A stretch of DNA of 64,000 bases, taken from assembly GCA_947258755.1 (NCBI GenBank), contig CAMYJO010000006.1, positions 1 through 64,000 of the forward strand. Direction: 5' to 3'. The position numbers and the translations under genes are program-made. Origin of the DNA: an uncultured Gammaproteobacteria bacterium (lineage in GTDB: Bacteria; Pseudomonadota; Gammaproteobacteria; JAADHQ01). A model generated the notes under the pieces. That model worked only from the letters and a program-made list of their open reading frames with translations. It did no database searches and had not been told where the DNA came from. Below, in pieces: positions 55,847 to 64,000 of this stretch; position 1 is the stretch's first letter; the number at the start of each line of letters is the position of its first letter.

Positions 55847-56632
55847 CTAATCGGTCCGTTGTTTTTTGTATGCCAGTAAAATCATAACACTCCCAACTAT
55901 CATCATCGGTATCGATAACAGCTGCCCCATGGTCAACCAGCCATAGGCCAGGTAACCGATATCTGCATCAGGTAATCTCACAAACTCGACGACAAATCGG
56001 AACAGGCCATAGCATAACAGAAACAGTCCGGAAATTGACATCAACGGCCGCGCTCGTGCCGAGAAAAACCACAGAATCAGGAACAGCACCAGGCCTTCGA
56101 GAAAGGCCTCGTAGAGCTGCGAGGGATGCAAGGCCTGGGTCGCACCAGGCGGCAACACGGCCCAGGGTACATCAGTCGGCTTGCCCCATAATTCGTTATT
56201 GATAAAATTGCCGATCCGACCGAAACCCAGGCCCAACGGAATCATCGGTGCTAGAAAATCGGTGACTTCAAACAGGGACTTTTTATGCCGGTAGGCAAAA
56301 TACCACAGCGCCAGGATGGTACCTAACAGCCCGCCATGAAATGACATACCGCCTTCCCAAACCCTGATGATAATCGATGGCTCGTTAATAAATTCGTTGA
56401 ATTTGTAGAACAACAGATAACCGATGCGGCCACCCAGTATAATACCCAGGGCACCATAGAAAATGACATCGCTGACCTGCTCACCCGACCAATTGATATC
56501 TTCACGCTTTGCACGTTTTGCTGCCAGCCACCATGCCAGGGCAAAACCGATGATATACATCAGCCCGTACCAACGCACTGTCAGTGGTCCTAATGTGAAT
56601 AAAACAGGTTCTATTGTAGGGAAGGCAATCAT
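55847..56632 (-). CDS. lgt: phosphatidylglycerol-prolipoprotein diacylglyceryl transferase
   Basis: 261 aa membrane enzyme with seven helices, first step of lipoprotein maturation. The signature [17 protein letters not shown] and [11 protein letters not shown] are present. Upstream is a hairpin (56678-56700) that separates it from the next leftward gene. Confidence 0.97.
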   Translation of the reverse strand: MIAFPTIEPVLFTLGPLTVRWYGLMYIIGFALAWWLAAKRAKREDINWSGEQVSDVIFYGALGIILGGRIGYLLFYKFNEFINEPSIIIRVWEGGMSFHGGLLGTILALWYFAYRHKKSLFEVTDFLAPMIPLGLGFGRIGNFINNELWGKPTDVPWAVLPPGATQALHPSQLYEAFLEGLVLFLILWFFSARARPLMSISGLFLLCYGLFRFVVEFVRLPDADIGYLAYGWLTMGQLLSIPMMIVGSVMILLAYKKQRTD

Positions 56633-56677
56633 CGACTCGATGTTAACACGAGTGTCGCTTGGCGGGTATCCTGCTGG

Positions 56678-56700
56678 CAGCCGCCCTCTACGGGCGGCTG
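56678..56700. terminator. hairpin between the 106-aa gene and lgt
   Basis: CAGCCGCCC (56678-56686) pairs with GGGCGGCTG (56692-56700), loop TCTAC. It is a 9-bp GC-rich stem just after the leftward gene at 56714 ends. No T-run follows on the left, so termination is not certain; rightward it is followed by TTAAATAGTTGG then T8. Confidence 0.5.
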
Positions 56701-56713
56701 TTAAATAGTTGGT

Positions 56714-57034
56714 TTATTTTTTTTGGTAGGCCGAAGCTATCGGTTGCCAAACGACTGCATATTTCTCGGCTACTTTTTCGTCCAGACGATTAAAGACAAA
56801 CAAATCCTCCAGCACATCATCACTGACGACAGAACCTTGTTCATCAAAGCCCTGCTGGCTCCACATATCATTAGCAACCAGTTGACAAAGGCTGTGCATC
56901 ATATCGTCGATACGCACCTGGTATTCCTTGCCTAGCTCTTTAAAGTCGGCAAAACTCATAGGTTTACCCAAGCTATCAAACCTGTCTTTAGCGATGGCCT
57001 CCAGGGCCACATCCCACTTCGGAATCTCATTCAT
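56714..57034 (-). CDS. conserved protein of unknown function, 106 aa
   Basis: Starts MNEIPKWDVALEAIAKDRF from ATG 57034 (earlier ATGs at 57046 or 57076 are possible). Alpha-helical, soluble, with no known motif. Ends in AYQKK. It seems a small conserved gammaproteobacterial protein, which I cannot place in a family. Confidence 0.65.
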   Translation of the reverse strand: MNEIPKWDVALEAIAKDRFDSLGKPMSFADFKELGKEYQVRIDDMMHSLCQLVANDMWSQQGFDEQGSVVSDDVLEDLFVFNRLDEKVAEKYAVVWQPIASAYQKK

Positions 57035-57250
57035 AATTAACTCTTTCATTGCTGTATAAAACCTCATTGGGCACATGGCCGGAAGTTTATCTGTTCATAC
57101 CGGGTATCGACCGCCCACGCAGAAAATTAAGCCCTGACACAGAAAAGCCGATAATACTCTATTTTCATTTAACATCAACCAGTTAGGCTTGATATCAGTG
57201 CACTATAACCAAGACTTTTTATCCTGTATAGTCGAGCAATTTAGTCAAAA

Positions 57251-59338
57251 ATGGCCCTCATGCGTATGAACAACCGCTTACAACAAGAAACCAGTCCCTA
57301 CCTACAACAACATGCCGATAATCCGGTGGACTGGTACCCTTGGGGCGACGAGGCCCTGAGTCAGGCGCGCGAACAAAACAAACCCATATTGTTATCGATC
57401 GGCTACTCGGCCTGCCACTGGTGTCATGTGATGGCCCACGAATCCTTCGAGGACGAGGCCACGGCCGAGGTCATGAATCGCCTGTTCATCAACGTCAAGG
57501 TGGACCGGGAAGAACGACCTGACCTCGACAAGATCTACCAACGCGCCCATCAGTTGCTGACCCAGCGCCCAGGTGGCTGGCCATTAACGGTATTCCTGAT
57601 GCCCGATGATCATGTACCATTTTTTGCCGGTACCTATTTTCCGAAAGAGCAACGCTACCAGTTACCCGCCTTCACGCAGTTATTGCAACGTATCGCCGGC
57701 TTCTACGACCAGCACCTCGATCAATTACAGGAACAGAATCAAGCCTTGATGCAAGCCATGCAATCCTTACAAACGGACAACAGCGATGAAAGTAGCGACC
57801 TGTCTCCAGCACCGTTAGATATGTCCCGACGACAACTGCAAGATAGCACCGACTGGCAACACGGTGGCTTTGGCAGCGCACCCAAGTTCCCACATCCGAC
57901 CAATATCGAACGCTTGCTACGGCATTGGGCCGGCAGCCAGGATGATGCCCGCGCATTACAAACTGCCTGCCATCATCTGCTTAAAATGGCCAATGGCGGC
58001 GTCAATGACCAGCTCGGTGGTGGTTTTTGCCGCTACTCAGTGGACGATTACTGGATGATTCCACACTTTGAAAAAATGCTGTATGACAACGGCCCGCTGT
58101 TGACACTCTACAGTGAGGCCTGGAGTGCTACCCAGGATCCCTTGTTTCTTGAGGTCATCGAAAGCACAAGCGCCTGGGTCATGCGCGAAATGCAATCCAG
58201 CGAAGGTGGTTACTATTCGAGCCTGGACGCCGACTCCGAGGGTGAAGAAGGTAAGTTCTATGCCTGGGAGGCGGATGACATCAAGGCAGCGCTCAGCGCA
58301 GATGAGTACCTGTATTTCTCAAAACGATATGGCATCGACCAGAAACCCAATTTTGAAGGCAAGTATTACCCACATGTGTTCATGCAATGGGATCAAATCA
58401 GCGAACAGGCCGGTCACAACCTGGAACAGATACAGACGTTGGTAACGACTGCGCGTGAAAAATTGTTTCAGGCACGTGAGTCACGCATCCGACCCGGGCG
58501 TGATGACAAAATCCTGTGCTCCTGGAATGCATTGATGATCAAGGGCATGGCTTCCGCCGGTCGCCACCTGGGACGTGCAGACCTGCTCGATTCCGCGTTT
58601 GCGGCACTCGACTTTATCAAAAATACCTTATACAAAGACCAACGCCTGCTGGCCACCTACAAGGACGGTCGCGCGCACCTGAATGCCTATCTTGATGATT
58701 ATGTGTTCCTGATCGATGCCATTCTCGAACTGTTGCAGGCGCGCTGGCGTGATGGTGACTTGTCGTTTGCATTGTCACTGGCCGATACCGTACTCGCACA
58801 ATTTGAAGACAAGCAAAAAGGTGGCTTCTTTTTCACATCCAACGATCACGAACAACTGATAGAACGGCCCAAGCCCTATGGCGATGAAGCCATCCCTTCC
58901 GGCAATGGTATCGCTGCGTATGTGTTGTTACGCCTGGGGCACATTAGCGGTCAGCAGGAATACAGTCAGGCTGCTGAGAACACCTTGAAAGATGCGTGGC
59001 CAGCTATCCGGCAAATTCCGTATGCACATAACTCGCTGCTAATGGCCTTGGAAGAATCCCTATATCCGCCTCAGATTATCGTCATCCGAGGCCAGGCCAA
59101 AGCCCTACAGGAATGGCACCAGCGTGCGACACAACCCTATGCTCCTCGACGCATCAGCCTCGCTATTCCTGATGACGCACAAGACCTGCCTGGCCTGCTT
59201 GCTGACAGGCAGTGCCAGGACAATGACGTGCTCGCTTATATATGCAGTGGCACGCAATGCCAGACGCCGATTAGTGAATATGCAGAATTTGATGTAGCGC
59301 TGGCGACGATGGATGCTAGCGCTAAAAAAAACGCATAG
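57251..59338 (+). CDS. YyaL/SPATA20-type thioredoxin-domain protein (DUF255)
   Basis: 695 aa. N-terminal thioredoxin-like domain with the active-site CHWC (C55, C58) in [18 protein letters not shown], then (alpha/alpha)6-barrel C-terminal part with [37 protein letters not shown] and [14 protein letters not shown]. The start may be ATG 57251 or a nearby ATG at 57266. Function is unclear; human SPATA20 and YyaL are of the same family. Cytoplasmic by lack of signal. Confidence 0.9.
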   Translation: MALMRMNNRLQQETSPYLQQHADNPVDWYPWGDEALSQAREQNKPILLSIGYSACHWCHVMAHESFEDEATAEVMNRLFINVKVDREERPDLDKIYQRAHQLLTQRPGGWPLTVFLMPDDHVPFFAGTYFPKEQRYQLPAFTQLLQRIAGFYDQHLDQLQEQNQALMQAMQSLQTDNSDESSDLSPAPLDMSRRQLQDSTDWQHGGFGSAPKFPHPTNIERLLRHWAGSQDDARALQTACHHLLKMANGGVNDQLGGGFCRYSVDDYWMIPHFEKMLYDNGPLLTLYSEAWSATQDPLFLEVIESTSAWVMREMQSSEGGYYSSLDADSEGEEGKFYAWEADDIKAALSADEYLYFSKRYGIDQKPNFEGKYYPHVFMQWDQISEQAGHNLEQIQTLVTTAREKLFQARESRIRPGRDDKILCSWNALMIKGMASAGRHLGRADLLDSAFAALDFIKNTLYKDQRLLATYKDGRAHLNAYLDDYVFLIDAILELLQARWRDGDLSFALSLADTVLAQFEDKQKGGFFFTSNDHEQLIERPKPYGDEAIPSGNGIAAYVLLRLGHISGQQEYSQAAENTLKDAWPAIRQIPYAHNSLLMALEESLYPPQIIVIRGQAKALQEWHQRATQPYAPRRISLAIPDDAQDLPGLLADRQCQDNDVLAYICSGTQCQTPISEYAEFDVALATMDASAKKNA

Positions 59339-59397
59339 CGATACCAGCCCCTAACCAGTAGTCATGCAGATAAATCAGATATCAGCGCTTCGTTTAT

Positions 59398-59420
59398 TCG
59401 CGGCAAAGTGCCGCTCCCAC
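59398..59420. repeat. half copy of the GGAGCGGCC repeat
   Basis: TCGCGGCAAAGTGCCGCTCC at 59398-59417 and the following CAC match one side of the 19511-19562 palindrome with changes in the centre. No partner arm is found nearby. Confidence 0.6.
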
Positions 59421-59445
59421 AAGCCAGGTAATGAATAATTAGCTG

Positions 59446-60378
59446 CTAGATGCAATACCCAAACGCCTGTTTGAAACGGTCGTTAAACTCATCCTTGCTG
59501 AATTGGTAATTTTGCGTGCCGTGGTTTTGTATCTTGATCGCACCCATCAGGCCAGCCATTCTACCGATCACTTCCCAGTCCATATCATTCATCAGGCCGT
59601 ACAGCAGACCACCACGGTAAGCATCGCCACAACCGGTCGGGTCGACCAATTGCTCGGCCTTGGCTGGCGGTATTTCAATGCGCTTGTCATGCGTATAGAT
59701 ATGTGACCCTTTTGCACCGCGGGTAACAATCAATGCTTCGACCCGCTCGGCCAATTCATGCGGCGACAGCCCGGTTCTTTCCTGTAATAACTGAGACTCA
59801 TAATCATTGACGGTAATCCAGGTCGCCTGCTCGACGAAAGTCAGCAGGTCATCGCCATCGAACATCGGCATACCCTGGCCGGGATCAAAGATAAACGGTA
59901 TCCCGGCCTCGGCAAACTGCGTGGCATGTTCAATCATGCCCTCACGTCCATCTGGTGAGACGATACCGATACTGATGCCACTGGCATTGCTCACCTTGTT
60001 TTCATGGGAGAAGCCCATCGCTCCGGGATGGAAGGCGGTTATCTGATTATCGTCCATATCCGTGGTGATATAAGCCTGTGCAGTATAGGCTCCATCGATG
60101 ACCTGGACATGCTCACGGTTGATACCACAGGTATCCATCCAGTCGGCATAGGGAACGAAATCCTGTCCGACGGTTCCCATCGGTGTGGCATCGCCACCCA
60201 ACAGCTTCAGGCTATAAGCGATATTTCCGGCGCAACCTCCATATTCACGGCGCATGTCAGGCACCATGAATGACACATTCAGCATATGCACCTTGTCCGG
60301 CAGAATATGATTTTTAAAATGATCATGAAAAACCATTATTGTGTCATACGCAAAAGAACCACAAATCAGTGCTGACAT
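59446..60378 (-). CDS. PfkB-family carbohydrate/nucleoside kinase
   Basis: 310 aa ribokinase-fold kinase. N-terminal YGGCAGNIAYSLKLLGG (sugar site) and C-terminal DPTGCGDAYRGGLLYG with catalytic Asp (motif 2). It resembles adenosine kinase-like members; the substrate is not fixed. It is the end of the leftward set gcvPA-tpx-gcvPB-dgkA-kinase, separated by 15 bp from dgkA. Confidence 0.88.
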   Translation of the reverse strand: MSALICGSFAYDTIMVFHDHFKNHILPDKVHMLNVSFMVPDMRREYGGCAGNIAYSLKLLGGDATPMGTVGQDFVPYADWMDTCGINREHVQVIDGAYTAQAYITTDMDDNQITAFHPGAMGFSHENKVSNASGISIGIVSPDGREGMIEHATQFAEAGIPFIFDPGQGMPMFDGDDLLTFVEQATWITVNDYESQLLQERTGLSPHELAERVEALIVTRGAKGSHIYTHDKRIEIPPAKAEQLVDPTGCGDAYRGGLLYGLMNDMDWEVIGRMAGLMGAIKIQNHGTQNYQFSKDEFNDRFKQAFGYCI

Positions 60379-60393
60379 AATCCAATTTCCTGT

Positions 60394-60768
60394 TCAAGAA
60401 TAAAAATAGAGTTGATACAAAACCAGACCCCACATGAGGATAACATTTAGCAAGGCAAGAAATACAGCAGCCGAGCCCATATCCTTAGCCCTGCCGGCTA
60501 ATGGGTGAGGCTCATCGCCAGTACGGTCGACCACGGCCTCGATCGCTGAATTCAGGATCTCGACAATCAATACCAATAAAATGCTACCCAACATGGCCAT
60601 CAGATGCAGCGGATCAGTGGTCAACCAGAAAGCAGTCGGTACCAGGATAAGCGCTATTATCATTTCCTGACGGAAGGCCGCCTCATGCTTAATCGCAGCG
60701 CGGAAACCCTGCATGGAGTAAACAAAGGCATGCGCTATGCGAGAAAATCCTGTACGCCCTAGTTTCAT
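60394..60768 (-). CDS. dgkA: diacylglycerol kinase DgkA
   Basis: 124 aa small membrane enzyme with three helices. EILNSAIEAVVDRTGDEPHPLA carries the catalytic Glu and the ENSA-type block, and KDMGSAAVFLAL is conserved. Recycles diacylglycerol to phosphatidate, or undecaprenol in relatives. 23 bp after gcvPB. Confidence 0.93.
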   Translation of the reverse strand: MKLGRTGFSRIAHAFVYSMQGFRAAIKHEAAFRQEMIIALILVPTAFWLTTDPLHLMAMLGSILLVLIVEILNSAIEAVVDRTGDEPHPLAGRAKDMGSAAVFLALLNVILMWGLVLYQLYFYS

Positions 60769-60791
60769 AGTAGCCTATATTCGCATGGTCG

Positions 60792-62240
60792 TTATTCTTG
60801 CTTCCAGACCAGATCCAGCTCACGTGCTGCGCGTACATCATCGAGCCTGCGTACCGGCTGTGTATAAGGAGCACCTTTGACAAACTCGGCGTTATCAACG
60901 GCTTCCTCTTCGATTTTCTTCAACACTTCAACAAAGGCATCCAGGGTGTCCTTGTCTTCCGTCTCGGTAGGTTCAATCAACAGGCACTCGGGAACCAATA
61001 AGGGAAAATAGGTGGTCGGTGCATGGAAACCATAATCCAGCAGACGCTTGGCGAAGTCCATCGTATTCACACCCAACTCTTTGGCCTGACGCTTGAGTGT
61101 AACGATAAATTCATGGGTTGCACGGCGCTCCGGATAGGCCAGGTCAAAACCTTTCTGCCGTAACAGCGCCATCATGTAATTGGCATTCAGGGTTGAATAC
61201 TCTGATACCCGCACCATGCCTTCACGCCCCAGCAGACGCGCATATATATAGGAACGCAATAGCACACCGGCATTACCCATAAACGCCGATAGTCGGCCGA
61301 TACTTTGCGGGCGATCCTTTTCAGTCAGCCAGGAGTAGTTTTCACCATCGAAGGCGACCATAGGTATGGGCAAGAAAGGCTGCAGGCGCTCACTGACACC
61401 GACCGGGCCGGCGCCCGGACCACCACCGCCATGCGGCGTGGAAAAAGTTTTGTGCAGGTTCATATGAATCACATCAAAACCCATATCACCCGGACGCACT
61501 TTGCCGAGGATAGCATTCAGGTTGGCGCCATCATAATAGAGCAAACCACCGGCTTCATGTACAACACCGGCGATTTCCTCGATACGACGCTCGAATACAC
61601 CCAGCGTCGATGGATTAGTCAACATCAGTCCCGCCGTTTGTGGACCGACAACCTCTTTAAGCGCAGCCAGATCAACATCACCCTGGTCATCGGTCGGGAT
61701 TTCACGAACCTTGTAACCACACATCACCGCCGTCGCCGGATTAGTACCATGGGCGGCATCCGGAACCAATACTTCGATTCGCTGATCGTCATTACGGGCA
61801 TCATGATAGGCGCGGATCATGGCCATACCGGCCAGTTCACCCTGGGCACCGGCAGCGGGTGTCAGCGATACCGCTTTCATACCGGTGACGTCCTTCAGTA
61901 TTTCCTGCAAGTCATACATACAGGCCATATATCCCTGGCCCATCGTGTCAGGACCCAATGGGTGACGCGCCAGAAAACCGGGCAACATGCTCAAGCTGTT
62001 AGATGCACGCGGATTATATTTCATCGTGCAACTGCCCAAAGGATAGAAGTGGGTATCAATCGAGAAGTTTTGCTGTGACAGGCGCGTATAATGACGCACG
62101 GTCTGCATCTCTGATGTTTCCGGCAATAGCGCACGTTTTTTGCGTTGCATGGCTTCCGGGATATCCGTCATCTCTGGACGTGAACGCGGTGCCTGTGATG
62201 GGTTGGTTCTTCCCTGCCTGGACTTCTCGAAAATCAACAT
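60792..62240 (-). CDS. gcvPB: glycine dehydrogenase (decarboxylating) subunit 2
   Basis: 482 aa from ATG 62240 ([12 protein letters not shown]); the longer reading from 62303 adds an unusual leader. The PLP lysine is in [29 protein letters not shown] is the N-terminal family block. Pairs with subunit 1 (gcvPA) upstream to form the P-protein of the glycine cleavage system. A peroxidase gene is between the two. Confidence 0.95.
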   Translation of the reverse strand: MLIFEKSRQGRTNPSQAPRSRPEMTDIPEAMQRKKRALLPETSEMQTVRHYTRLSQQNFSIDTHFYPLGSCTMKYNPRASNSLSMLPGFLARHPLGPDTMGQGYMACMYDLQEILKDVTGMKAVSLTPAAGAQGELAGMAMIRAYHDARNDDQRIEVLVPDAAHGTNPATAVMCGYKVREIPTDDQGDVDLAALKEVVGPQTAGLMLTNPSTLGVFERRIEEIAGVVHEAGGLLYYDGANLNAILGKVRPGDMGFDVIHMNLHKTFSTPHGGGGPGAGPVGVSERLQPFLPIPMVAFDGENYSWLTEKDRPQSIGRLSAFMGNAGVLLRSYIYARLLGREGMVRVSEYSTLNANYMMALLRQKGFDLAYPERRATHEFIVTLKRQAKELGVNTMDFAKRLLDYGFHAPTTYFPLLVPECLLIEPTETEDKDTLDAFVEVLKKIEEEAVDNAEFVKGAPYTQPVRRLDDVRAARELDLVWKQE

Positions 62241-62349
62241 AATACTACCACTATCTGATAAATGTTTAGTGCAGTCGTGGCCACAACCAGACAAGCTGCA
62301 CAATGCTATAGACCCATCCGCTAAACCAGAATGACGCCTTCCTTATTTT

Positions 62350-62850
62350 TTAAGCCAATGCGGCAATTGCCTTATCATAATCCGGTTCCTGCGCAATCTC
62401 TGGAACCAGCTCTGTATAAACGACATTGTTACTCTCATCTAACACAACGACAGCGCGCCCGGTAATGCCAGCCAATGGCCCATCGGTGATCAATATGCCA
62501 TAGTCCTTGGCAAAATTTTTCGAACGCATCATGCTGAGCGGCACTACATTCTCAAGGTTCTCACCGGTACAAAACCGGCCCGATGCAAAAGGCAGATCGG
62601 CAGAAATGATCAACATAACCACATCGTCACGACCTTTGGCAGCATCATTAAAATACTTTGTCGATGTTGCACACACCGGGGTATCCAGGCTTGGAACAAT
62701 ATTCAATAATTTTTTCTTACCGGCATAATCGGCCAGTGTTCGATCATTCAGCTCTGCATCCGCCAGCCTGAAGTCCGGAGCTTCACTGCCAACAGCAGGC
62801 AGTTCACCATTTGTATTAATTGCATCACCATGCAGTGTAATTTTAGCCAT
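62350..62850 (-). CDS. tpx: thiol peroxidase Tpx
   Basis: 166 aa atypical two-Cys peroxiredoxin. Peroxidatic Cys in SLDTPVCATSTKYF (about residue 60) and resolving Cys in SGRFCTGENL (about residue 94) are both present. Reduces alkyl and lipid hydroperoxides with thioredoxin. It is placed between gcvPA and gcvPB; the gaps are 76 bp and 109 bp, so cotranscription is not certain. Confidence 0.95.
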   Translation of the reverse strand: MAKITLHGDAINTNGELPAVGSEAPDFRLADAELNDRTLADYAGKKKLLNIVPSLDTPVCATSTKYFNDAAKGRDDVVMLIISADLPFASGRFCTGENLENVVPLSMMRSKNFAKDYGILITDGPLAGITGRAVVVLDESNNVVYTELVPEIAQEPDYDKAIAALA

Positions 62851-62926
62851 TGTCCTCTCCTCGTGAATATTGTTGTTTAATAGTCTGCTACCTTACAAAT
62901 GGCACTTAGCCACAATACCATCACGG

Positions 62927-64000
62927 TCACTTGACCGTATCATGTTTGCTCAGGATACGCTGCATATGATTGACATAGGTATCGATGTCTTCTTCAGTAC
63001 GTGTTTCCGTCGCGCATACCAACAGACAGTTTTCCAGCTCAGGATAATCGTCCTGCAATGCATAACCGGGTAACAGGTTTTGCGCATGCAAGGCACGCAT
63101 TACCTCAGCCATAGGCGCGGAAATCCTGATGACCGATTCATGAAATACCGGGTTTTCAAATACGCCATCCACGCCTTGCAAGTCTGTCAGTTTTTGCACC
63201 AATTGCTGTGTATTCGCATGGCAATTCAGGGCCACATTTTCCAGGCCTTCGGCACCCAACAGGGCCATGTGTATGGTTGTTGCAGTAATCATCAGACCTT
63301 GATTGGTGCAAATATTGGACGTCGCCTTGGAACGACGGATATGTTGTTCGCGTGCCTGTAATGTCAGCGTAAATCCAGGCTTGCCTTCCAGGTCGACAGT
63401 GCGGCCGATAATACGGCCGGGCATCTGTCGCACCAGGGCTTGCTTGCAACACATAAAACCATAATAGGGGCCACCGGATGACAGCGGGATACCCAGAGCT
63501 TGTCCTTCACCACAGGCAATGTCAGCACCATCCGCGCCCCATTCACCCGGTGGTTTTAATACCGCCAGCGCAATCGGATTCACAACACCAATGACCAGGG
63601 CCTTGTGTTGATGCGCCCAGTCAGTCAGTGCATCCACGTCTTCCAGCACGCCAAAGAAATTGGGCTGCGGAATTACCAACGCAGCGATATCGCCCGGATC
63701 CGCCGGCAAGGCACCCGGGTCAATACAGCCACGACCACGATCATAGTCGACCAGTTCCAGGGTAATACCCTGCTTGCCGACGATGGCCTCAACCGTTTTA
63801 CGATAATTCGGGTGCACCGTGCGTGGCATCAGAATACGCTTTGACTTCGATTTGCGATTGCCGCGCACCGCCATCAATACCGCCTCGGCCAGGGCCGAAG
63901 CACCGTCATACAGCGACGCATTGGATACATCCAGGGCATTCAGGTTCGCCATCATGGTCTGGTACTCATACAGCAGTTGCAGGGTACCCTGACTGGCCTC
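62927..64000 (-). CDS. gcvPA: glycine dehydrogenase (decarboxylating) subunit 1, partial
   Basis: The reading frame is open to the right edge of the window: upstream of the ATG at 63955 it reads [20 protein letters not shown], the family's usual SQGTLQ...YQTM block, so the gene start lies past 64000. The C-terminal 357 residues are visible, with [14 protein letters not shown]. It forms the P-protein heterodimer with GcvPB, decarboxylating glycine on PLP. Confidence 0.95.
   Translation of the reverse strand, partial: EASQGTLQLLYEYQTMMANLNALDVSNASLYDGASALAEAVLMAVRGNRKSKSKRILMPRTVHPNYRKTVEAIVGKQGITLELVDYDRGRGCIDPGALPADPGDIAALVIPQPNFFGVLEDVDALTDWAHQHKALVIGVVNPIALAVLKPPGEWGADGADIACGEGQALGIPLSSGGPYYGFMCCKQALVRQMPGRIIGRTVDLEGKPGFTLTLQAREQHIRRSKATSNICTNQGLMITATTIHMALLGAEGLENVALNCHANTQQLVQKLTDLQGVDGVFENPVFHESVIRISAPMAEVMRALHAQNLLPGYALQDDYPELENCLLVCATETRTEEDIDTYVNHMQRILSKHDTVK

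Overview
The window is a stretch of chromosome from a gammaproteobacterium of moderate GC content. Its housekeeping gene order (gatCAB-mreBCD, lptD-surA-pdxA-rsmA ... apaG-apaH-folA) resembles Chromatiales/Thiotrichales-type or Pseudomonas-like genomes. The split glycine dehydrogenase (gcvPA/gcvPB), the amgK-murU peptidoglycan recycling genes and the LptD/LolE-type envelope genes point the same way. This placement is an inference from gene content. I see no tRNA, rRNA, prophage, insertion sequence or CRISPR array. Both ends cut through larger contexts: the last gene (gcvPA) runs off the right edge.

Region 1 (1-2.7 kb) holds a type III glutamine synthetase behind a good sigma-54 promoter, flanked on both sides by related palindromic repeats. 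Region 2 (2.9-9.3 kb) is the most interesting accessory part. A MerR/LitR-like regulator is divergent from an operon with a small membrane ORF, an iron-sulfur (6-4)-type photolyase/cryptochrome, a VOC protein, a DCC thiol protein, a UbiG-like methyltransferase, an SDR, a DUF4174 protein and a CIA30-domain protein, mostly joined by ATGA overlaps. Region 3 (9.4-11.7 kb) follows with a ChaN-like lipoprotein, two tandem mini-proteins that look like cysteine-less YHS domains, and a fasciclin protein. Together these may form a light or photooxidative stress island.

Region 4 (12.1-24.7 kb) is mixed: YcaQ DNA glycosylase, ChrA, a one-Cys Bcp peroxiredoxin, a DsrE-like protein, a broken ArsR regulator, an Na/Pi cotransporter that seems to start at ATC, DUF1415, a lytic transglycosylase, Hsp33 and GatBAC. 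Region 5 (24.7-36.3 kb) is a long rightward envelope cluster, mreBCD-mrdA-rodA-mltB-rlpA-dacA-dat-ybeD-lipB-lipA, building the rod-shape machinery, trimming the septal and side wall, then making lipoate. Its mreC gene also seems to start at ATC.

Region 6 (36.3-45 kb, leftward) carries an M14-type deacylase paired with a GCS2-type ligase, the MurU/AmgK recycling pair and an RND efflux pump. Region 7 (45-57 kb) is the lptD-surA-pdxA-rsmA and apaG-apaH-folA block, interrupted by three leftward genes, then thyA and lgt. Region 8 (57-64 kb) has a YyaL-type thioredoxin-domain protein, a PfkB kinase, DgkA and the glycine-cleavage genes gcvPB and gcvPA with a Tpx peroxidase gene between them. Several families of short palindromic or tandem repeats sit between genes, often directly at gene 3' ends.
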